This document shows, piece after piece, positions 1 to 8,849 of a stretch of 64,000 nt of DNA (the first letter of the stretch is position 1; the number at the start of each line of letters is the position of its first letter). Below the pieces are notes generated by a model. That model had not been told where the DNA came from and ran no database searches. It worked only from the letters and a program-made list of their open reading frames with translations. A program made the position numbers and the translations under genes. This DNA is from Planococcus ruber (lineage in GTDB: Bacteria; Bacillota; Bacilli; Bacillales_A; Planococcaceae): the NCBI RefSeq assembly GCF_022819085.1, contig NZ_JALHAG010000001.1, forward strand, positions 951,395-1,015,394, read 5' to 3'.

Positions 1-166
1 GAAATTCAGGTGTATTTAAAATACTCAGTAATTCACTCAATTTATTTCCCCCTCATTTTCACTATAACATAATCGTGAAACTTGCTGTTTTGCTTTCAGC
101 AAGCTAGCATTGAGAAGGGAATTCAGAGAGAGCAGCCAATGAAATGAAGCGAAAGGAATGTTGGAA

Positions 167-649
167 ATGGAAGCAAAACCGATGAAAGAATCAAGAACGA
201 TCCAAACGAAGCTGGTATTGCCGCCGGATACGAATCATATGGATTCGATCTTTGGGGGAAAGGTATTGGCTTATATTGATGAAATTGCGGGGATCGCAGC
301 GATGAAGCACTCGAGCCGCCAAGTGGTTGTTACCGCTTCAATCGACTCTGTCGACTTTTTATCTTCTGCCCATGTGGGAGATGTACTTGAACTGGAAGCC
401 AATGTGACGTCTACTGGACGGACTTCTATGGAAGTCTACGTTCGTGTGAAATCACAGAACTTGCAGACTGGTGAGGAAAAATTGACGACCGAATCGTTCC
501 TGACACTGGTGGCGATGGGCGATGACGGAAAACCTACGCCGGTACCGGCGGTCATTCCTGAATCCGAAGGCGAGAAATTGTTCTTTGAAACCGCTCCTGC
601 CCGGAGAGAATACCGGAAAATGCGCGCCAAAACGCCAAAAACCAAATAA
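167..649 (+). CDS. Acyl-CoA thioesterase, hotdog fold (YkhA-like)
   Basis: This 160-residue protein hydrolyses acyl-CoA thioesters, probably in the cytosol. The sequence shows the single hotdog domain of the YkhA/BACH family: DTNHMDSIFGGKVLAYIDE near the N-terminus, then the strand pattern TASIDSVDFLSS. An ATG at 158 would abut the GAAAGGA ribosome binding site (151-157) with no spacer, so I place the start at the ATG at 167, nine bases downstream. The gene stands alone and ends in a strong terminator. Acyl-chain preference cannot be read from the sequence. Confidence 0.85.
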   Translation: MEAKPMKESRTIQTKLVLPPDTNHMDSIFGGKVLAYIDEIAGIAAMKHSSRQVVVTASIDSVDFLSSAHVGDVLELEANVTSTGRTSMEVYVRVKSQNLQTGEEKLTTESFLTLVAMGDDGKPTPVPAVIPESEGEKLFFETAPARREYRKMRAKTPKTK

Positions 650-650
650 A

Positions 651-683
651 AAAGTGCTCCGAGAAAACTCGGAGCACTTTTTT
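651..683 (+). terminator. Rho-independent terminator after the thioesterase gene
   Basis: A 13-bp perfect stem (AAAGTGCTCCGAG, loop AAAA) is followed by a T run and begins immediately after the stop codon. Confidence 0.9.
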
Positions 684-718
684 ATGAATAAGGTAAGAAT
701 ATCAGATGTATATTGAGA

Positions 719-864
719 ACTTATCCACATGTGTATAAGTGTAAATAACAAAGTTCTTCCACAAAAAAACTGTATAACTTTTCAGAAATGTGAATAAGGG
801 GCTGTTTATTGCAAAAATAACAGGATTTCAACCTTTTTTTCGGATTTTCTTCAAGTTATCAACA
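719..864. promoter_or_regulatory. Cluster of DnaA boxes in a non-coding gap
   Basis: The gene-free stretch between the thioesterase terminator and the next terminator contains three perfect matches to the DnaA box TTATNCACA. They are TTATCCACA at 721-729 (+), TTATACACA at 730-738 (-) and TTATTCACA at 789-797 (-). Single-mismatch boxes lie at 740-748 (TTATTTACA, -) and 856-864 (TTATCAACA, +). The first two are head to head and form a near-perfect 22-bp palindrome (719-740). Bacillus species carry such clusters away from oriC, where they bind DnaA and temper initiation. That role here is inferred. Confidence 0.65.
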
Positions 865-963
865 AGCTGGTAAATTTTTCAGCGCGCTTTTGGCAGCACG
901 TACGGAGGTTTTATTTCTTGCGGCTACGGGTATGATTGTTCGCTGCTTGAGAAGGGCCAGAGA

Positions 964-992
964 ATAAAAAAAGCAGCCTAGGCTGCTTTTTT
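964..992 (-). terminator. Terminator of the SEC-C protein gene
   Basis: The palindrome AAAAGCAGCC/GGCTGCTTTT is flanked by A and T runs, so it can work on either strand. It lies directly beyond the stop codon of the minus-strand gene. Confidence 0.85.
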
Positions 993-997
993 ACTGG

Positions 998-2017
998 TTA
1001 TTTTTTTGCTAGCAGTCCTTCGAAGTAAGCACCGAATTCTTTTGAACGTTTCAGGATTGTGCTTGAAGAAACTCCGAATTTTTCGCTAAGATCTTTAGGC
1101 GCCAGCATCGGTCCGTCAATCAATTCATGATCCTGAAGGAATCTCCAGTAACCGGCAACCAAGGCTTCCGGCTTCTGGACGGTCGGCTGTTGGCTAACCA
1201 GGTAGCTGTTTAAGATGCTTGTGACGTTATCGACCGTTTCTTTGTCGAATTTCGCTTGAGCAATATGGCTGCGGAGTTCTGCCATCACCGATTCGTGTTC
1301 CGGTGAAAGCTCAATGCTTTCTTCAACCGTGCCGGTCGAATATTTTACAATATGTTCTACTACAGTAAGGTAGTTATCCGTAATATACTGGCTGCCATCA
1401 GAAGCATTGGCAGTTTCCATAGAAGATTTCAATTGTTCAAAGAAAGGAGCAAATTCGCCGACGACTGTCAAATAGCCGTTAAGGAACAACGCACCATTTT
1501 CGCCGATGCGTGCATCCGGAAGCAAGATGGCAAGCAAGCCTTGTCCGTCTTCCATATCCGTTGGAGGCTGGTCAGTCATTTGATAAAGGTCGCCTGTGAA
1601 TGCATCCTTGAACTGGGCAGATTTTTCGTTGCCTTGAATGTATTGGCCAAGGAATACGCGGACATCTTTCCAGTTTTGCAGCACTTCTTTCGTTGTCGGA
1701 CGCTGCGCCAGCTCTATTTGCTTCGCTAAGAACTCTTCCCAAAGTTCAGGTTTTTGCATGAACAGGAAGTTTTCAATCACAAAAGCCTGTGCATCGTTTT
1801 CTGCCATCGATTCCATTAACCGGGGCTGCCATTCTTGCTGAAGCTGGCGGAAAGCCGGCAATTGTTCCTGATTCGGATTTTCCGAAAAGAACTGCTGGCG
1901 TACTTTGAATAATTCTTCGTTTACTAAATCATTAATTGAAACGGATTGTTGTTTTCCGTGACATTTTTTATATTTTTTGCCGCTGCCGCATGGGCACGGA
2001 TCATTTCTTCCTACCAT
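998..2017 (-). CDS. SEC-C zinc-motif protein of unknown role
   Basis: The 339-residue protein begins with a SEC-C zinc-binding motif, [17 protein letters not shown] (residues about 4-20), the same motif found at the C-terminus of SecA. The remainder is acidic and mostly helical, with no domain I recognise. The C-terminal part ([19 protein letters not shown]) looks like a small helix-turn-helix. A GTG at 2026 overlaps the ribosome binding site AGGTGAT, so the ATG at 2017 is the better start. SEC-C motifs bind zinc and often contact SecB or ribosomes. Any chaperone or translation role here is inference. Confidence 0.75.
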   Translation of the reverse strand: MVGRNDPCPCGSGKKYKKCHGKQQSVSINDLVNEELFKVRQQFFSENPNQEQLPAFRQLQQEWQPRLMESMAENDAQAFVIENFLFMQKPELWEEFLAKQIELAQRPTTKEVLQNWKDVRVFLGQYIQGNEKSAQFKDAFTGDLYQMTDQPPTDMEDGQGLLAILLPDARIGENGALFLNGYLTVVGEFAPFFEQLKSSMETANASDGSQYITDNYLTVVEHIVKYSTGTVEESIELSPEHESVMAELRSHIAQAKFDKETVDNVTSILNSYLVSQQPTVQKPEALVAGYWRFLQDHELIDGPMLAPKDLSEKFGVSSSTILKRSKEFGAYFEGLLAKK

Positions 2018-2066
2018 TCTAATCACCTACATTTTTTCTTGAGTGTAACACAAAATGGCGTTTCGC

Positions 2067-2591
2067 TCAAAAGTCGGAAGGTTCTGACGCCAATTTGCCG
2101 TATAGATACATATCAAATCGCTTGCCGTCGCGCTGCAGAAATTCGCGGAACACGCCTTCTTTTTGGAAGCCTAATTTCTCGTAGATCGCGATAGCGGGCT
2201 TATTGTATTCAAATACAGTCAGCTGAAGACGGTGCAGATTCAACTCATTCCAAGCATAATTCATCAGCAATTTCATCGCTTCGGTGCCGCAGCCGCTGCC
2301 TTGATAATCAGAACCAAGAGCGATTGACAGCCAGCCGACACGATGCGGCCATTCAATGTCTTCAATGGCGCATACGCCCATGAAGTTTTCGTTTTCAAGC
2401 GGGCGGATGGCGAAGCGGAAATCCCGATTAGAATTTTCATGAAGCCACTCTTCGGCCTGTTTCTCCGGGATTTCACGAATGGGCGAGGAATTATAATTGC
2501 GGCCGAATCCCGCTTCGCTATTCCATTTCCTGTACTCAGGCAAATCTTCAGCCCGCATGGCGGTCAAGCGGATTTTATCACCGATAAACAT
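2067..2591 (-). CDS. GNAT N-acetyltransferase, RimJ/RimL type
   Basis: This 174-residue single-domain GNAT enzyme transfers acetyl from acetyl-CoA to an amine, probably a protein N-terminus or a small molecule. The acetyl-CoA pyrophosphate loop is visible as YQGSGCGTEAMKLL (about residues 95-108), followed by NLHRLQLTVFEYNKPAIAIYEKLGF, the typical strand-helix end of the fold. AAAGGAG lies seven bases upstream of the ATG. It is separated by 12 bp from the acetamidase gene upstream in the same direction, so the two may be co-transcribed. The substrate is unknown. Confidence 0.85.
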   Translation of the reverse strand: MFIGDKIRLTAMRAEDLPEYRKWNSEAGFGRNYNSSPIREIPEKQAEEWLHENSNRDFRFAIRPLENENFMGVCAIEDIEWPHRVGWLSIALGSDYQGSGCGTEAMKLLMNYAWNELNLHRLQLTVFEYNKPAIAIYEKLGFQKEGVFREFLQRDGKRFDMYLYGKLASEPSDF

Positions 2592-2603
2592 AAGAATTCT
2601 CCT

Positions 2604-3506
2604 TTAAGTGAATAATTTTATGTGGAGTGAATCGAGTATGTGCTGCGGCACGAAAAACCGAACCGTGACGAGCGGATCCACCACTTGGCTGATTTGCGTC
2701 TCTCCGGCTGCGCTCATTAGCATCGTCATTTCACTGACGCTCAGCTCCGTATAGGGCAAGAGCAAATCAATGGTTTCTTCAACGGCAATTTTCACCGCTT
2801 CATCCAGTGTCATGGCTGACACAAGAAGCGCAAGGCCTTCTTCATTTTGAAGAATCGGGTAATTCGGATGCACCCCTTTGATCAAGTCGAACGTGACTGT
2901 CGCCCGGCCGGGCACTTCAATGCCGGAAACGCTGACTTCACCATCGCCCATCGCGGCATGGAAATCTCCAAGCGCAAAAAGGGCGCCATCTGTGAAAACC
3001 GGGAAGTAAAGCGTCGCACCTTTGGTGATCAATTTGGTGTCCATATTCCCGCCATGTGCACCAGGAGTTCCGCAAGAAACGGGTTTTCCTTCCGGTGCTA
3101 CGCCAATAACGCCGATCATCGGATTGAGCGGCAACTGAATCTGCTCATTAAAGATGGCCTTACCACCAACAATCGGAATGATTTTAGATTCCATTTTTTC
3201 AAGGCGATGGCCCATGACTCCGAGTTCGGGGCCAGTGACCATCACGCCTTGGTCTCCGATTTCTAAATCATCGATTGTCACTTTCAGCAAATCACCGAAC
3301 TGGGCCCCTTCAATGAAAATTGGGCCGGTTGCCGGATTGATGGCGTCCCAGTCGATGGCTGACACTTCCTGGTCTTCTGATTGAATCTGATTTTTAAAGC
3401 AATCATAAGTCTCAATGGCTACCGTTTCTCCCGGCTGGACGCGAAGGACAGGTTCATTCAATTGAGAGAAACTGTAGATGACGCTTTGTGTGGATAAAGT
3501 TTTCAT
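2604..3506 (-). CDS. Acetamidase/formamidase family hydrolase
   Basis: This 300-residue protein belongs to the FmdA/AmdA family, which hydrolyses short amides such as formamide or acetamide to the acid and ammonia. Family signatures are GTPGAHGGNMDTKLIT and LFALGDFHAAMGDGEVSVSG, which carry the conserved acidic and histidine residues. The reading frame extends upstream to 3548 only through a TTG codon. The ATG at 3506 (MKTLSTQ) fits family length, although its ribosome binding site is weak. It probably forms a two-gene unit with the GNAT gene. Many relatives of this length have no proven substrate. Confidence 0.82.
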   Translation of the reverse strand: MKTLSTQSVIYSFSQLNEPVLRVQPGETVAIETYDCFKNQIQSEDQEVSAIDWDAINPATGPIFIEGAQFGDLLKVTIDDLEIGDQGVMVTGPELGVMGHRLEKMESKIIPIVGGKAIFNEQIQLPLNPMIGVIGVAPEGKPVSCGTPGAHGGNMDTKLITKGATLYFPVFTDGALFALGDFHAAMGDGEVSVSGIEVPGRATVTFDLIKGVHPNYPILQNEEGLALLVSAMTLDEAVKIAVEETIDLLLPYTELSVSEMTMLMSAAGETQISQVVDPLVTVRFFVPQHILDSLHIKLFT

Positions 3507-3644
3507 GAGGGTCACTACTTTTTTATAATATTTACACAATTGTAGCAATCATAAGCCGCAATAGCAAAAGCCGGAAAGTTGAAGTGCATCGCGGAAACGT
3601 CTGTAGTAAGATGAAATTACCATCACTTTTGAGGAGGGATTCCA

Positions 3645-4178
3645 GTGGTGCCCTATTCAGTAGAGACATTGATTGCATGGATGAAAGTCATTTTTTTGAC
3701 GGCGCTGATTGTTCTGGCGTCCCGCGAGTTTTTATTCGAACCGGTTTCGGTCCATGGCCATTCCATGATGCCGACATTTGAAGAAGACGACAAAGTCATT
3801 TTGACTAAAATAAGCGGAATCGAAAATTTCGATTTAATTGTCTTTCAAGCTTCTGACGACAAAAACTTGATTAAACGCGTGATTGGGCTTCCGGGAGACC
3901 GGGTAGAGATGCGCGGCGATCAATTGTATTTGAATGGTGAAGCGGTGGAAGAGCCGTATCTGGAAGAAAATCGGGAGTGGGCAAAGCAGCATGGATTCCC
4001 ATTTCTGACGGCTGATTTTGGGGAGTACCTCGTGCCGACAGGCTGTTATTTTGTGCTTGGCGATAACCGGCTGAACAGTGTAGATTCGCGCACCATTGGT
4101 TTTATAATGGAAGATGCCGTGATTGGCGAAGCGAAGCTCCGAATTTCCCCGTTCAAGCATTTTGGTTTATTGAAATAA
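3645..4178 (+). CDS. lepB: Signal peptidase I
   Basis: This 177-residue type I signal peptidase cleaves signal peptides from Sec/Tat-exported proteins outside the membrane. One N-terminal membrane segment (about residues 13-30) precedes the catalytic Ser40 in GHSMMPTF. The general base Lys77 lies in LIKRVIGLPGDRVEM, and the box E motif GDNRLNSVDSR (139-149) is intact. It starts with GTG, seven bases after GAGGAGG. The short length is typical of Gram-positive Sip proteins. It stands alone and converges on mtnE across a shared terminator. Confidence 0.93.
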   Translation: MVPYSVETLIAWMKVIFLTALIVLASREFLFEPVSVHGHSMMPTFEEDDKVILTKISGIENFDLIVFQASDDKNLIKRVIGLPGDRVEMRGDQLYLNGEAVEEPYLEENREWAKQHGFPFLTADFGEYLVPTGCYFVLGDNRLNSVDSRTIGFIMEDAVIGEAKLRISPFKHFGLLK

Positions 4179-4180
4179 TG

Positions 4181-4213
4181 GAAGGCCCCGGATGGATCCA
4201 TCCGGGGCCTTTT
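4181..4213. terminator. Bidirectional terminator between signal peptidase and mtnE
   Basis: A 15-bp perfect stem of arms AAGGCCCCGGATGGA and TCCATCCGGGGCCTT separates two convergent genes. T-rich ends follow on both sides. Confidence 0.88.
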
Positions 4214-4225
4214 AGCATCTATTGA

Positions 4226-5389
4226 TTAAAACAGGTTCAGCTTTTCGATCCGTTGGACAGCTTCGACGATCCGGCTTTCTTCAACCAGCAAACCGACGCG
4301 GATATATCCTTCACCGCTTGCACCGAAACCGCTCCCAGCCGCTACCGAAATATCGGCGTGTGCCAATAAATGATCTGCAAATTGAACGCTAGTAAATCCA
4401 TCCGGGACTGGAAGCCAGGCGAAAAAAGAACCTTTCGGCGCTGTTATTTTCCAGCCGATGCGGGTGCATTCCCGTTCCAGTACAGACCGCCTGCTTTCAT
4501 AAGTCTCAAGCAGATCCCCTACACACTGCTGGTCGCCGGTAAGCGCTTCTGCTGCAGCGAGCTGAAGGGCAGGCGATTGGCCGGCGAAGAAATGGTCCTG
4601 GATAAGATTGAGCGCTTCAATGATTTTGGAATTGCCGACCGCAAAACCGATGCGCCATCCGGCCATATTATACGTTTTGGATAAGGTGTACATTTCCACT
4701 CCGACGTCTTTTGCTCCTTTGGACTGCAAAAAACTTGGAGGCTTGACGCCATCGAATCCGATTGCCGCATAGGCGAAATCGTGGACGACGGCAATCTGGT
4801 GCGCTTTTGCGAACTCTACCGTTTCATCGAAAAAAGCCCGGTCCGCGACTGCTCCGGTGGGATTGTTCGGGTAATTCAAATACATCAGCTTCGCCCGTTC
4901 GGTTACGGAATCAGGGATGGCTTTGAAGTCAGGCAAGTAGCGATTTTCAGCCGTTAACGGCATTGTTTCAAAACGTGCCTCAGCTAAAGGCACACCGGAC
5001 AGATAATCGGGGTAGCCTGGATCTGGAAGCAGTATCAGCTCATCCGGATTTAAAAAGGCAAGCGGCAATTCAACCAGCCCGATTTTCGTGCCGCCAAGAA
5101 TCGCGACTTCCAGGTCGGGGTCGATGTCGACATCGTATTCGCGTTTGTAGAAATCGGCCGCTGCCTGGCGCAGTTCCTGGATGCCGCGGAAAGGGGGGTA
5201 CTTATGGTTTTTGGGATCTGCCACTGCTTCCTGCATAGCTTGGATAATATGGGGAGGTGTCGGCTGGTCTGGGTTTCCCTGCCCTAAATTAATGACATCG
5301 CGGCCTTCTGCAATGGCGAGGCTGGTCTGTGCTGCGAGTTTTGAAAAGAATTGCTGAGGCAATTGCTGCAGCCTCTTTGAAAATTCCAT
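4226..5389 (-). CDS. mtnE: Methionine-salvage aminotransferase
   Basis: This 387-residue PLP enzyme (fold type I) transaminates 4-methylthio-2-oxobutyrate to methionine, the last step of the methylthioadenosine salvage pathway. The line DVINLGQGNPDQPTP, the YLNYPNNPTGAV segment and the PLP lysine (about K238, YTLSKTYNMAGWR) match Bacillus MtnE closely. The frame is open upstream to 5425, but the ATG at 5389 has TAAGGAGGG six bases before it. It is divergent from mtnU with only 89 bp between. No S-box riboswitch is present, unlike many mtn genes of Bacillus. Confidence 0.9.
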   Translation of the reverse strand: MEFSKRLQQLPQQFFSKLAAQTSLAIAEGRDVINLGQGNPDQPTPPHIIQAMQEAVADPKNHKYPPFRGIQELRQAAADFYKREYDVDIDPDLEVAILGGTKIGLVELPLAFLNPDELILLPDPGYPDYLSGVPLAEARFETMPLTAENRYLPDFKAIPDSVTERAKLMYLNYPNNPTGAVADRAFFDETVEFAKAHQIAVVHDFAYAAIGFDGVKPPSFLQSKGAKDVGVEMYTLSKTYNMAGWRIGFAVGNSKIIEALNLIQDHFFAGQSPALQLAAAEALTGDQQCVGDLLETYESRRSVLERECTRIGWKITAPKGSFFAWLPVPDGFTSVQFADHLLAHADISVAAGSGFGASGEGYIRVGLLVEESRIVEAVQRIEKLNLF

Positions 5390-5478
5390 GGGCGAACCCT
5401 CCTTATTTTCTAAATAATTGCACATCTACTCCAAATCTTATAGAGTTGAAGATAAATTGTCTACTGGAGGGGAAGGAT

Positions 5479-6264
5479 ATGAAGCTTGCTTGTATTCAAA
5501 TGGATATTGCTTTTGGCGATCCTGAAGCGAATTTCCAGAAAGTCGAGGGGTATCTGGAAGAAGCAGCGGCGAACGGAGCGGATACAGTTGTCTTGCCGGA
5601 AATGTGGAATACCGGCTATGCGCTTACAGAACTTGATGTGTTGGCCGATGGCGCAAAGCGGACGGAAAGGTTCCTGACGGATTTTGCCCAAAAACATGGA
5701 GTGAATATTGTCGGGGGTTCTGTTTCGACTCAAAAAGAACGAGGATTTTACAACACGATGTATGTGGCGGATAAGTCAGGAAAATTGGTCGCTGAATACG
5801 ATAAAGCCCATCGCTTCGGATTGATGGATGAGCACATCCATTTAGAAGAGGGAGAGGCGCTCGGCCTTTTCTCTTTAGAAGATACAACGTGCGGCGGCGT
5901 CATTTGCTACGACATCCGTTTTCCGGAATGGATCCGGGCTCTGGCCCTCAACGGAGCGAAAGTGATCTTTGTGCCAGCAGAATGGCCGCTTGCGCGAATC
6001 GACCATTGGCGGATTTTGCTGCAAGCAAGGGCAATTGAAAACCAATGCTTTATCGTCGCGGTCAATCGTATCGGAAAAGATCCGAAAAATGAATTCGGCG
6101 GCAGTACGCTCATCATTGCCCCGTGGGGAGAAATCCGTTTGGATATGGCGATGCAGGAAGGCATTGGCTATGCTGAGATTGATTTGGCGGAAGTTGAAGA
6201 GGTCAGAAAGCGGATTCCGGTATTCGAAGACCGCCGTGTGCCTCTTTATGAAAAGTATAAATGA
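5479..6264 (+). CDS. mtnU: Omega-amidase of the nitrilase family
   Basis: This 261-residue carbon-nitrogen hydrolase has the catalytic triad Glu41 (LPEMWNTGY), Lys109 (DKAHRFG) and Cys143 (GVICYDIRFPEW). By homology to MtnU/YkrU it hydrolyses 2-oxoglutaramate, the by-product when a transaminase uses glutamine as amino donor, and so pulls the MtnE reaction forward. The start is set at the ATG at 5479 by the GGAGGGGAAGGA region just upstream. The longer frame would overlap mtnE. Pairing with mtnE supports the assignment. Confidence 0.88.
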   Translation: MKLACIQMDIAFGDPEANFQKVEGYLEEAAANGADTVVLPEMWNTGYALTELDVLADGAKRTERFLTDFAQKHGVNIVGGSVSTQKERGFYNTMYVADKSGKLVAEYDKAHRFGLMDEHIHLEEGEALGLFSLEDTTCGGVICYDIRFPEWIRALALNGAKVIFVPAEWPLARIDHWRILLQARAIENQCFIVAVNRIGKDPKNEFGGSTLIIAPWGEIRLDMAMQEGIGYAEIDLAEVEEVRKRIPVFEDRRVPLYEKYK

Positions 6265-6267
6265 TCA

Positions 6268-6303
6268 AACAAAGAGCCGCCTTGTGAAGGGGCGGCTCTT
6301 TGT
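6268..6303 (+). terminator. Terminator after mtnU
   Basis: An 11-bp stem (AAAGAGCCGCC with GGCGGCTCTTT) and a 9-base loop lie four bases past the mtnU stop codon. Confidence 0.85.
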
Positions 6304-6316
6304 CATGCATGTTCAA

Positions 6317-6490
6317 TTAAAAAATCGCCAAGTCTTGGAAAAATGAAATCGTAAGAACGACTGGCAAAGTTCCTGTGGAAGTCAAGGTCATGATCTTTCG
6401 GTTGCTCTGCTTTCTTTCAGGCTTTAAAAATTCCTGAAGGGCAGCATACCATACGGCAATGGATAATAACGCAATCAACAAAATGGCCAC
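6317..6490 (-). CDS. Small two-segment membrane protein, unknown
   Basis: This is a possible 57-residue protein with a hydrophobic N-terminal segment (AILLIALLSIAVWYAALQEF), a basic linker (LKPERKQSNRKI) and a second hydrophobic stretch to the C-terminus. The GTG at 6490 lies eight bases after a perfect AAGGAGG, which is the main reason to believe it. An upstream ATG at 6517 in the same frame lacks such a site. Hydrophobic mini-proteins of this shape occur widely, and I recognise no family. It sits alone between two terminated genes. Confidence 0.5.
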   Translation of the reverse strand: MAILLIALLSIAVWYAALQEFLKPERKQSNRKIMTLTSTGTLPVVLTISFFQDLAIF

Positions 6491-6696
6491 ATCAATGTCC
6501 TCCTTTTCCCGAATCATTAACTTTCCGGCAGCTCTTCGTTTCTGAAATACTGAGTCCTGTAAAAAGTTTAACTTTTCAATCAAATTAAATAACATTAATA
6601 TAACATATATTTACTTAGAAAAAATAATTTTTCCAAATTTAGTATAATGTCGGCTTTTTCATATCGATCTTCATTTGGCAGCTTTGGTTATACCGC

Positions 6697-7257
6697 TTAA
6701 ATGGTTTTCACCATATGGTGGAAAGGTTCGCCGATTATGGTACATGATTCTGTGATGGCAAAACCGAGGCGATGGTACAAGCGGATCGCTCCTTCTTTTT
6801 GGAGATCGACATTGAGAGCAAGTTTGCCCCCGCCATTTTCTGCGACAATCGTTTCAGCGTATTCGAATAGGCGGCTGCCGATTCCCTGTCCTTGAAAAGC
6901 GGGATCGACGGAGACGGTATCAATATACCACTCGTCCAAATGGGCTTCCGGCTCGATGGTGCGTGCGTGGCCTTCCTGCTTAAGCTGTTTAATCAAATAG
7001 CGATCTAAAGCTTCCGCTTCTTTCCCGTGATAAAGGACCAAAATCCCGGCAATCGCCTCGTCCACTTCCGCTACATAAGTGAATCGATGGCTATGCCGTG
7101 TGTGTTCACCTTCGACCATAGTTCGAAGCTTCTGTAAAATTTTTTCGGGTTCATTTTCCGCAGTCATATGATCGGCAATTTCACCGATGGCATTGACGAT
7201 GAGCGGAGCAACGGCTTCGCTGTCGCCTGGTCTCGCCTGTCGAATTTGGAAATTCAT
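6697..7257 (-). CDS. GNAT N-acetyltransferase
   Basis: This 186-residue GNAT enzyme shows the acetyl-CoA motif VDPAFQGQGIGSRLFEYAE (about residues 128-146) and the following NVDLQKEGAIRLYHRLGF segment, where the asparagine and tyrosine are usual family residues. AAAGGAG lies seven bases before the ATG at 7257. The longer open frame reaching 7512 has no such site and no homologous sequence. It is divergent from the PfkB kinase gene with 165 bp between. The substrate is unknown. Confidence 0.82.
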   Translation of the reverse strand: MNFQIRQARPGDSEAVAPLIVNAIGEIADHMTAENEPEKILQKLRTMVEGEHTRHSHRFTYVAEVDEAIAGILVLYHGKEAEALDRYLIKQLKQEGHARTIEPEAHLDEWYIDTVSVDPAFQGQGIGSRLFEYAETIVAENGGGKLALNVDLQKEGAIRLYHRLGFAITESCTIIGEPFHHMVKTI

Positions 7258-7422
7258 AAAATCGCTCCTTTTGCTTGCTATCTGGCAGCTATGCTTGAAA
7301 TAATAGAGAGGTGCATATTTGTACATGCACATCCTGTACTGGCATTTCATCCAGTATATCGGAAAAAATCTTTTTATGGGAAGCGGCTGGAAAGAGCCGC
7401 AGTTATCAGGAGGCACAGCTGC

Positions 7423-8364
7423 ATGGAAAATACGAAGCACGTCCTCGTTTATGGGGATGCTTTTGTTGATTATATTGCACAGACGATCGAGAACAATTCT
7501 TTTAATCGGCATTTGGGGGGCGCGACCGTCAATGTAGCGGCCGGTGTCAGCCGTCTAGGGATCCCTTCGGCCTTCATCACCATTTCAGGGGACGATGAAA
7601 CTTCGGTGTTTGTCCGAGAGGAATTGGAAAGGGAAGGAGTCAATTTAGCGTATTCAGTATTAATGCCCGAAAAGCGGGTCAGTGGAGTTTACGTGCATTT
7701 AACGCCCGAGTTCGACCGCATATTCGCCAAATATGAAAATGACACGCCGGATCTTCAAGTGATGAAAGCCGACTTGCAGGAAGAAGCTTTTGAAAAGGCG
7801 AGTGTCTTTCACATTTGTTCCGGTACGACGTTCCATCCGGATGCGTTGTCGACCACGTTGGAAGCGATGAACATGGCCAAAAAACATGGGGCAATTTTTT
7901 CATTCGATGTCAACATCCGTCCGCTTCGCTGGGAAAGCGAAGAACAATGCCGGGAAACGGTAAAAGGTTTTCTGCCATCTGTGGATGTGCTGAAGCTTGC
8001 TAAAGAAGAGGCCATTTTCTTGATGGAAACTGCTACATGGGAAGAAGGCATTGAACGTCTTGCTGAGTTCCAAATTCCGTTGATTTTCGTAACGGATGGC
8101 GAGAACGGAACCTATGCCGTCTTTGAAGGAGAGATTCTCCACGTTCCGGTGGTGCCGGTAAAACCGGTCGATACAACCGGAGCGGGAGATGCGTTTATGG
8201 CGGGGATTCTGCGGCATATCCATTTGAACGGCTTGCCTGCTACGCGTGAAGAAGTCATGGCATGCGCTCATTTCGGCAATAAACTCGGCGCCATTTGCAC
8301 GACAAAGCCAGGCGCTTTGACTGCGTTGCCCCGGCTGGAAGAGCTAGAGAATTTTTTTGATTGA
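7423..8364 (+). CDS. PfkB-family sugar kinase (fructokinase-like)
   Basis: This 313-residue ribokinase-family enzyme phosphorylates a sugar or nucleoside with ATP. The N-terminal substrate-binding signature (GGATVNVAAGVSRLG, about 30-44) and the C-terminal PfkB signature DTTGAGDAFMAGIL with the catalytic Asp are both intact. The start at the ATG at 7423 follows CAGGAGG by nine bases. It is followed 27 bp later by the OsmC-family gene with its own ribosome binding site. Fructokinase is the usual annotation for this subgroup, but 2-keto-3-deoxygluconate or another sugar cannot be excluded. Confidence 0.82.
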   Translation: MENTKHVLVYGDAFVDYIAQTIENNSFNRHLGGATVNVAAGVSRLGIPSAFITISGDDETSVFVREELEREGVNLAYSVLMPEKRVSGVYVHLTPEFDRIFAKYENDTPDLQVMKADLQEEAFEKASVFHICSGTTFHPDALSTTLEAMNMAKKHGAIFSFDVNIRPLRWESEEQCRETVKGFLPSVDVLKLAKEEAIFLMETATWEEGIERLAEFQIPLIFVTDGENGTYAVFEGEILHVPVVPVKPVDTTGAGDAFMAGILRHIHLNGLPATREEVMACAHFGNKLGAICTTKPGALTALPRLEELENFFD

Positions 8365-8391
8365 GGGATTTTAACAAAGGAGAGATGGGAT

Positions 8392-8844
8392 ATGGCGAAA
8401 CACAGTTTTCATTTAACAGCGAATTGGCCAGGACTCCGAAATGATTCGGGAGAAATCGAAGCAGGAAATCTAAAAACAAAAATTTCGATTCCACCGGAGA
8501 TGGATGGCCCGGGAATTGGGACAAATCCGGATGAAATGCTTCTCGGTGCAGCCGCAACTTGCTACATTATTACGTTGGCAGCTATGATGGAACGCAGCAA
8601 ACTTGAAAAAGAATCCTTGACTATGGAAGCGGAGGGGATTGTGGATGTGACGAATGGCGTCTTCACCTATGAACGCATTATTCATCGCCCCCATCTCGTA
8701 TTGAAGCAGGATGCTTCTGAAAAAGACGTAGCATTAGCTAACAAGCTCGCTGAAAAAGCAGAAGCCTCTTGCATGATCAGCCGGGCGCTCAAAGGCAATG
8801 TAGAAATCGAATTGCAGCCTACAATCGTTCTGGCAACTCAATGA
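8392..8844 (+). CDS. OsmC/Ohr-family peroxiredoxin
   Basis: This 150-residue protein has the two redox cysteines of the OsmC/Ohr fold: Cys57 in LGAAATCYIITLAAMM and Cys127 in EASCMISRALKGNVEI. Such proteins reduce organic hydroperoxides using lipoyl or other thiols. The sequence differs from classical Ohr (a second copy of that type is at 34391) and resembles the SACOL1771-type peroxiredoxins. AAAGGAGAGA lies before the ATG. The gene is probably read through from the sugar kinase gene and is ended by a strong terminator. Confidence 0.85.
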   Translation: MAKHSFHLTANWPGLRNDSGEIEAGNLKTKISIPPEMDGPGIGTNPDEMLLGAAATCYIITLAAMMERSKLEKESLTMEAEGIVDVTNGVFTYERIIHRPHLVLKQDASEKDVALANKLAEKAEASCMISRALKGNVEIELQPTIVLATQ

Positions 8845-8849
8845 AATTC

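Noticed and set aside
79-105. Hairpin CTTGCTG/CAGCAAG upstream of the thioesterase gene
   Set aside because: There is no T run or known RNA motif. It could be the end of an upstream unit outside the window, so no function is claimed.
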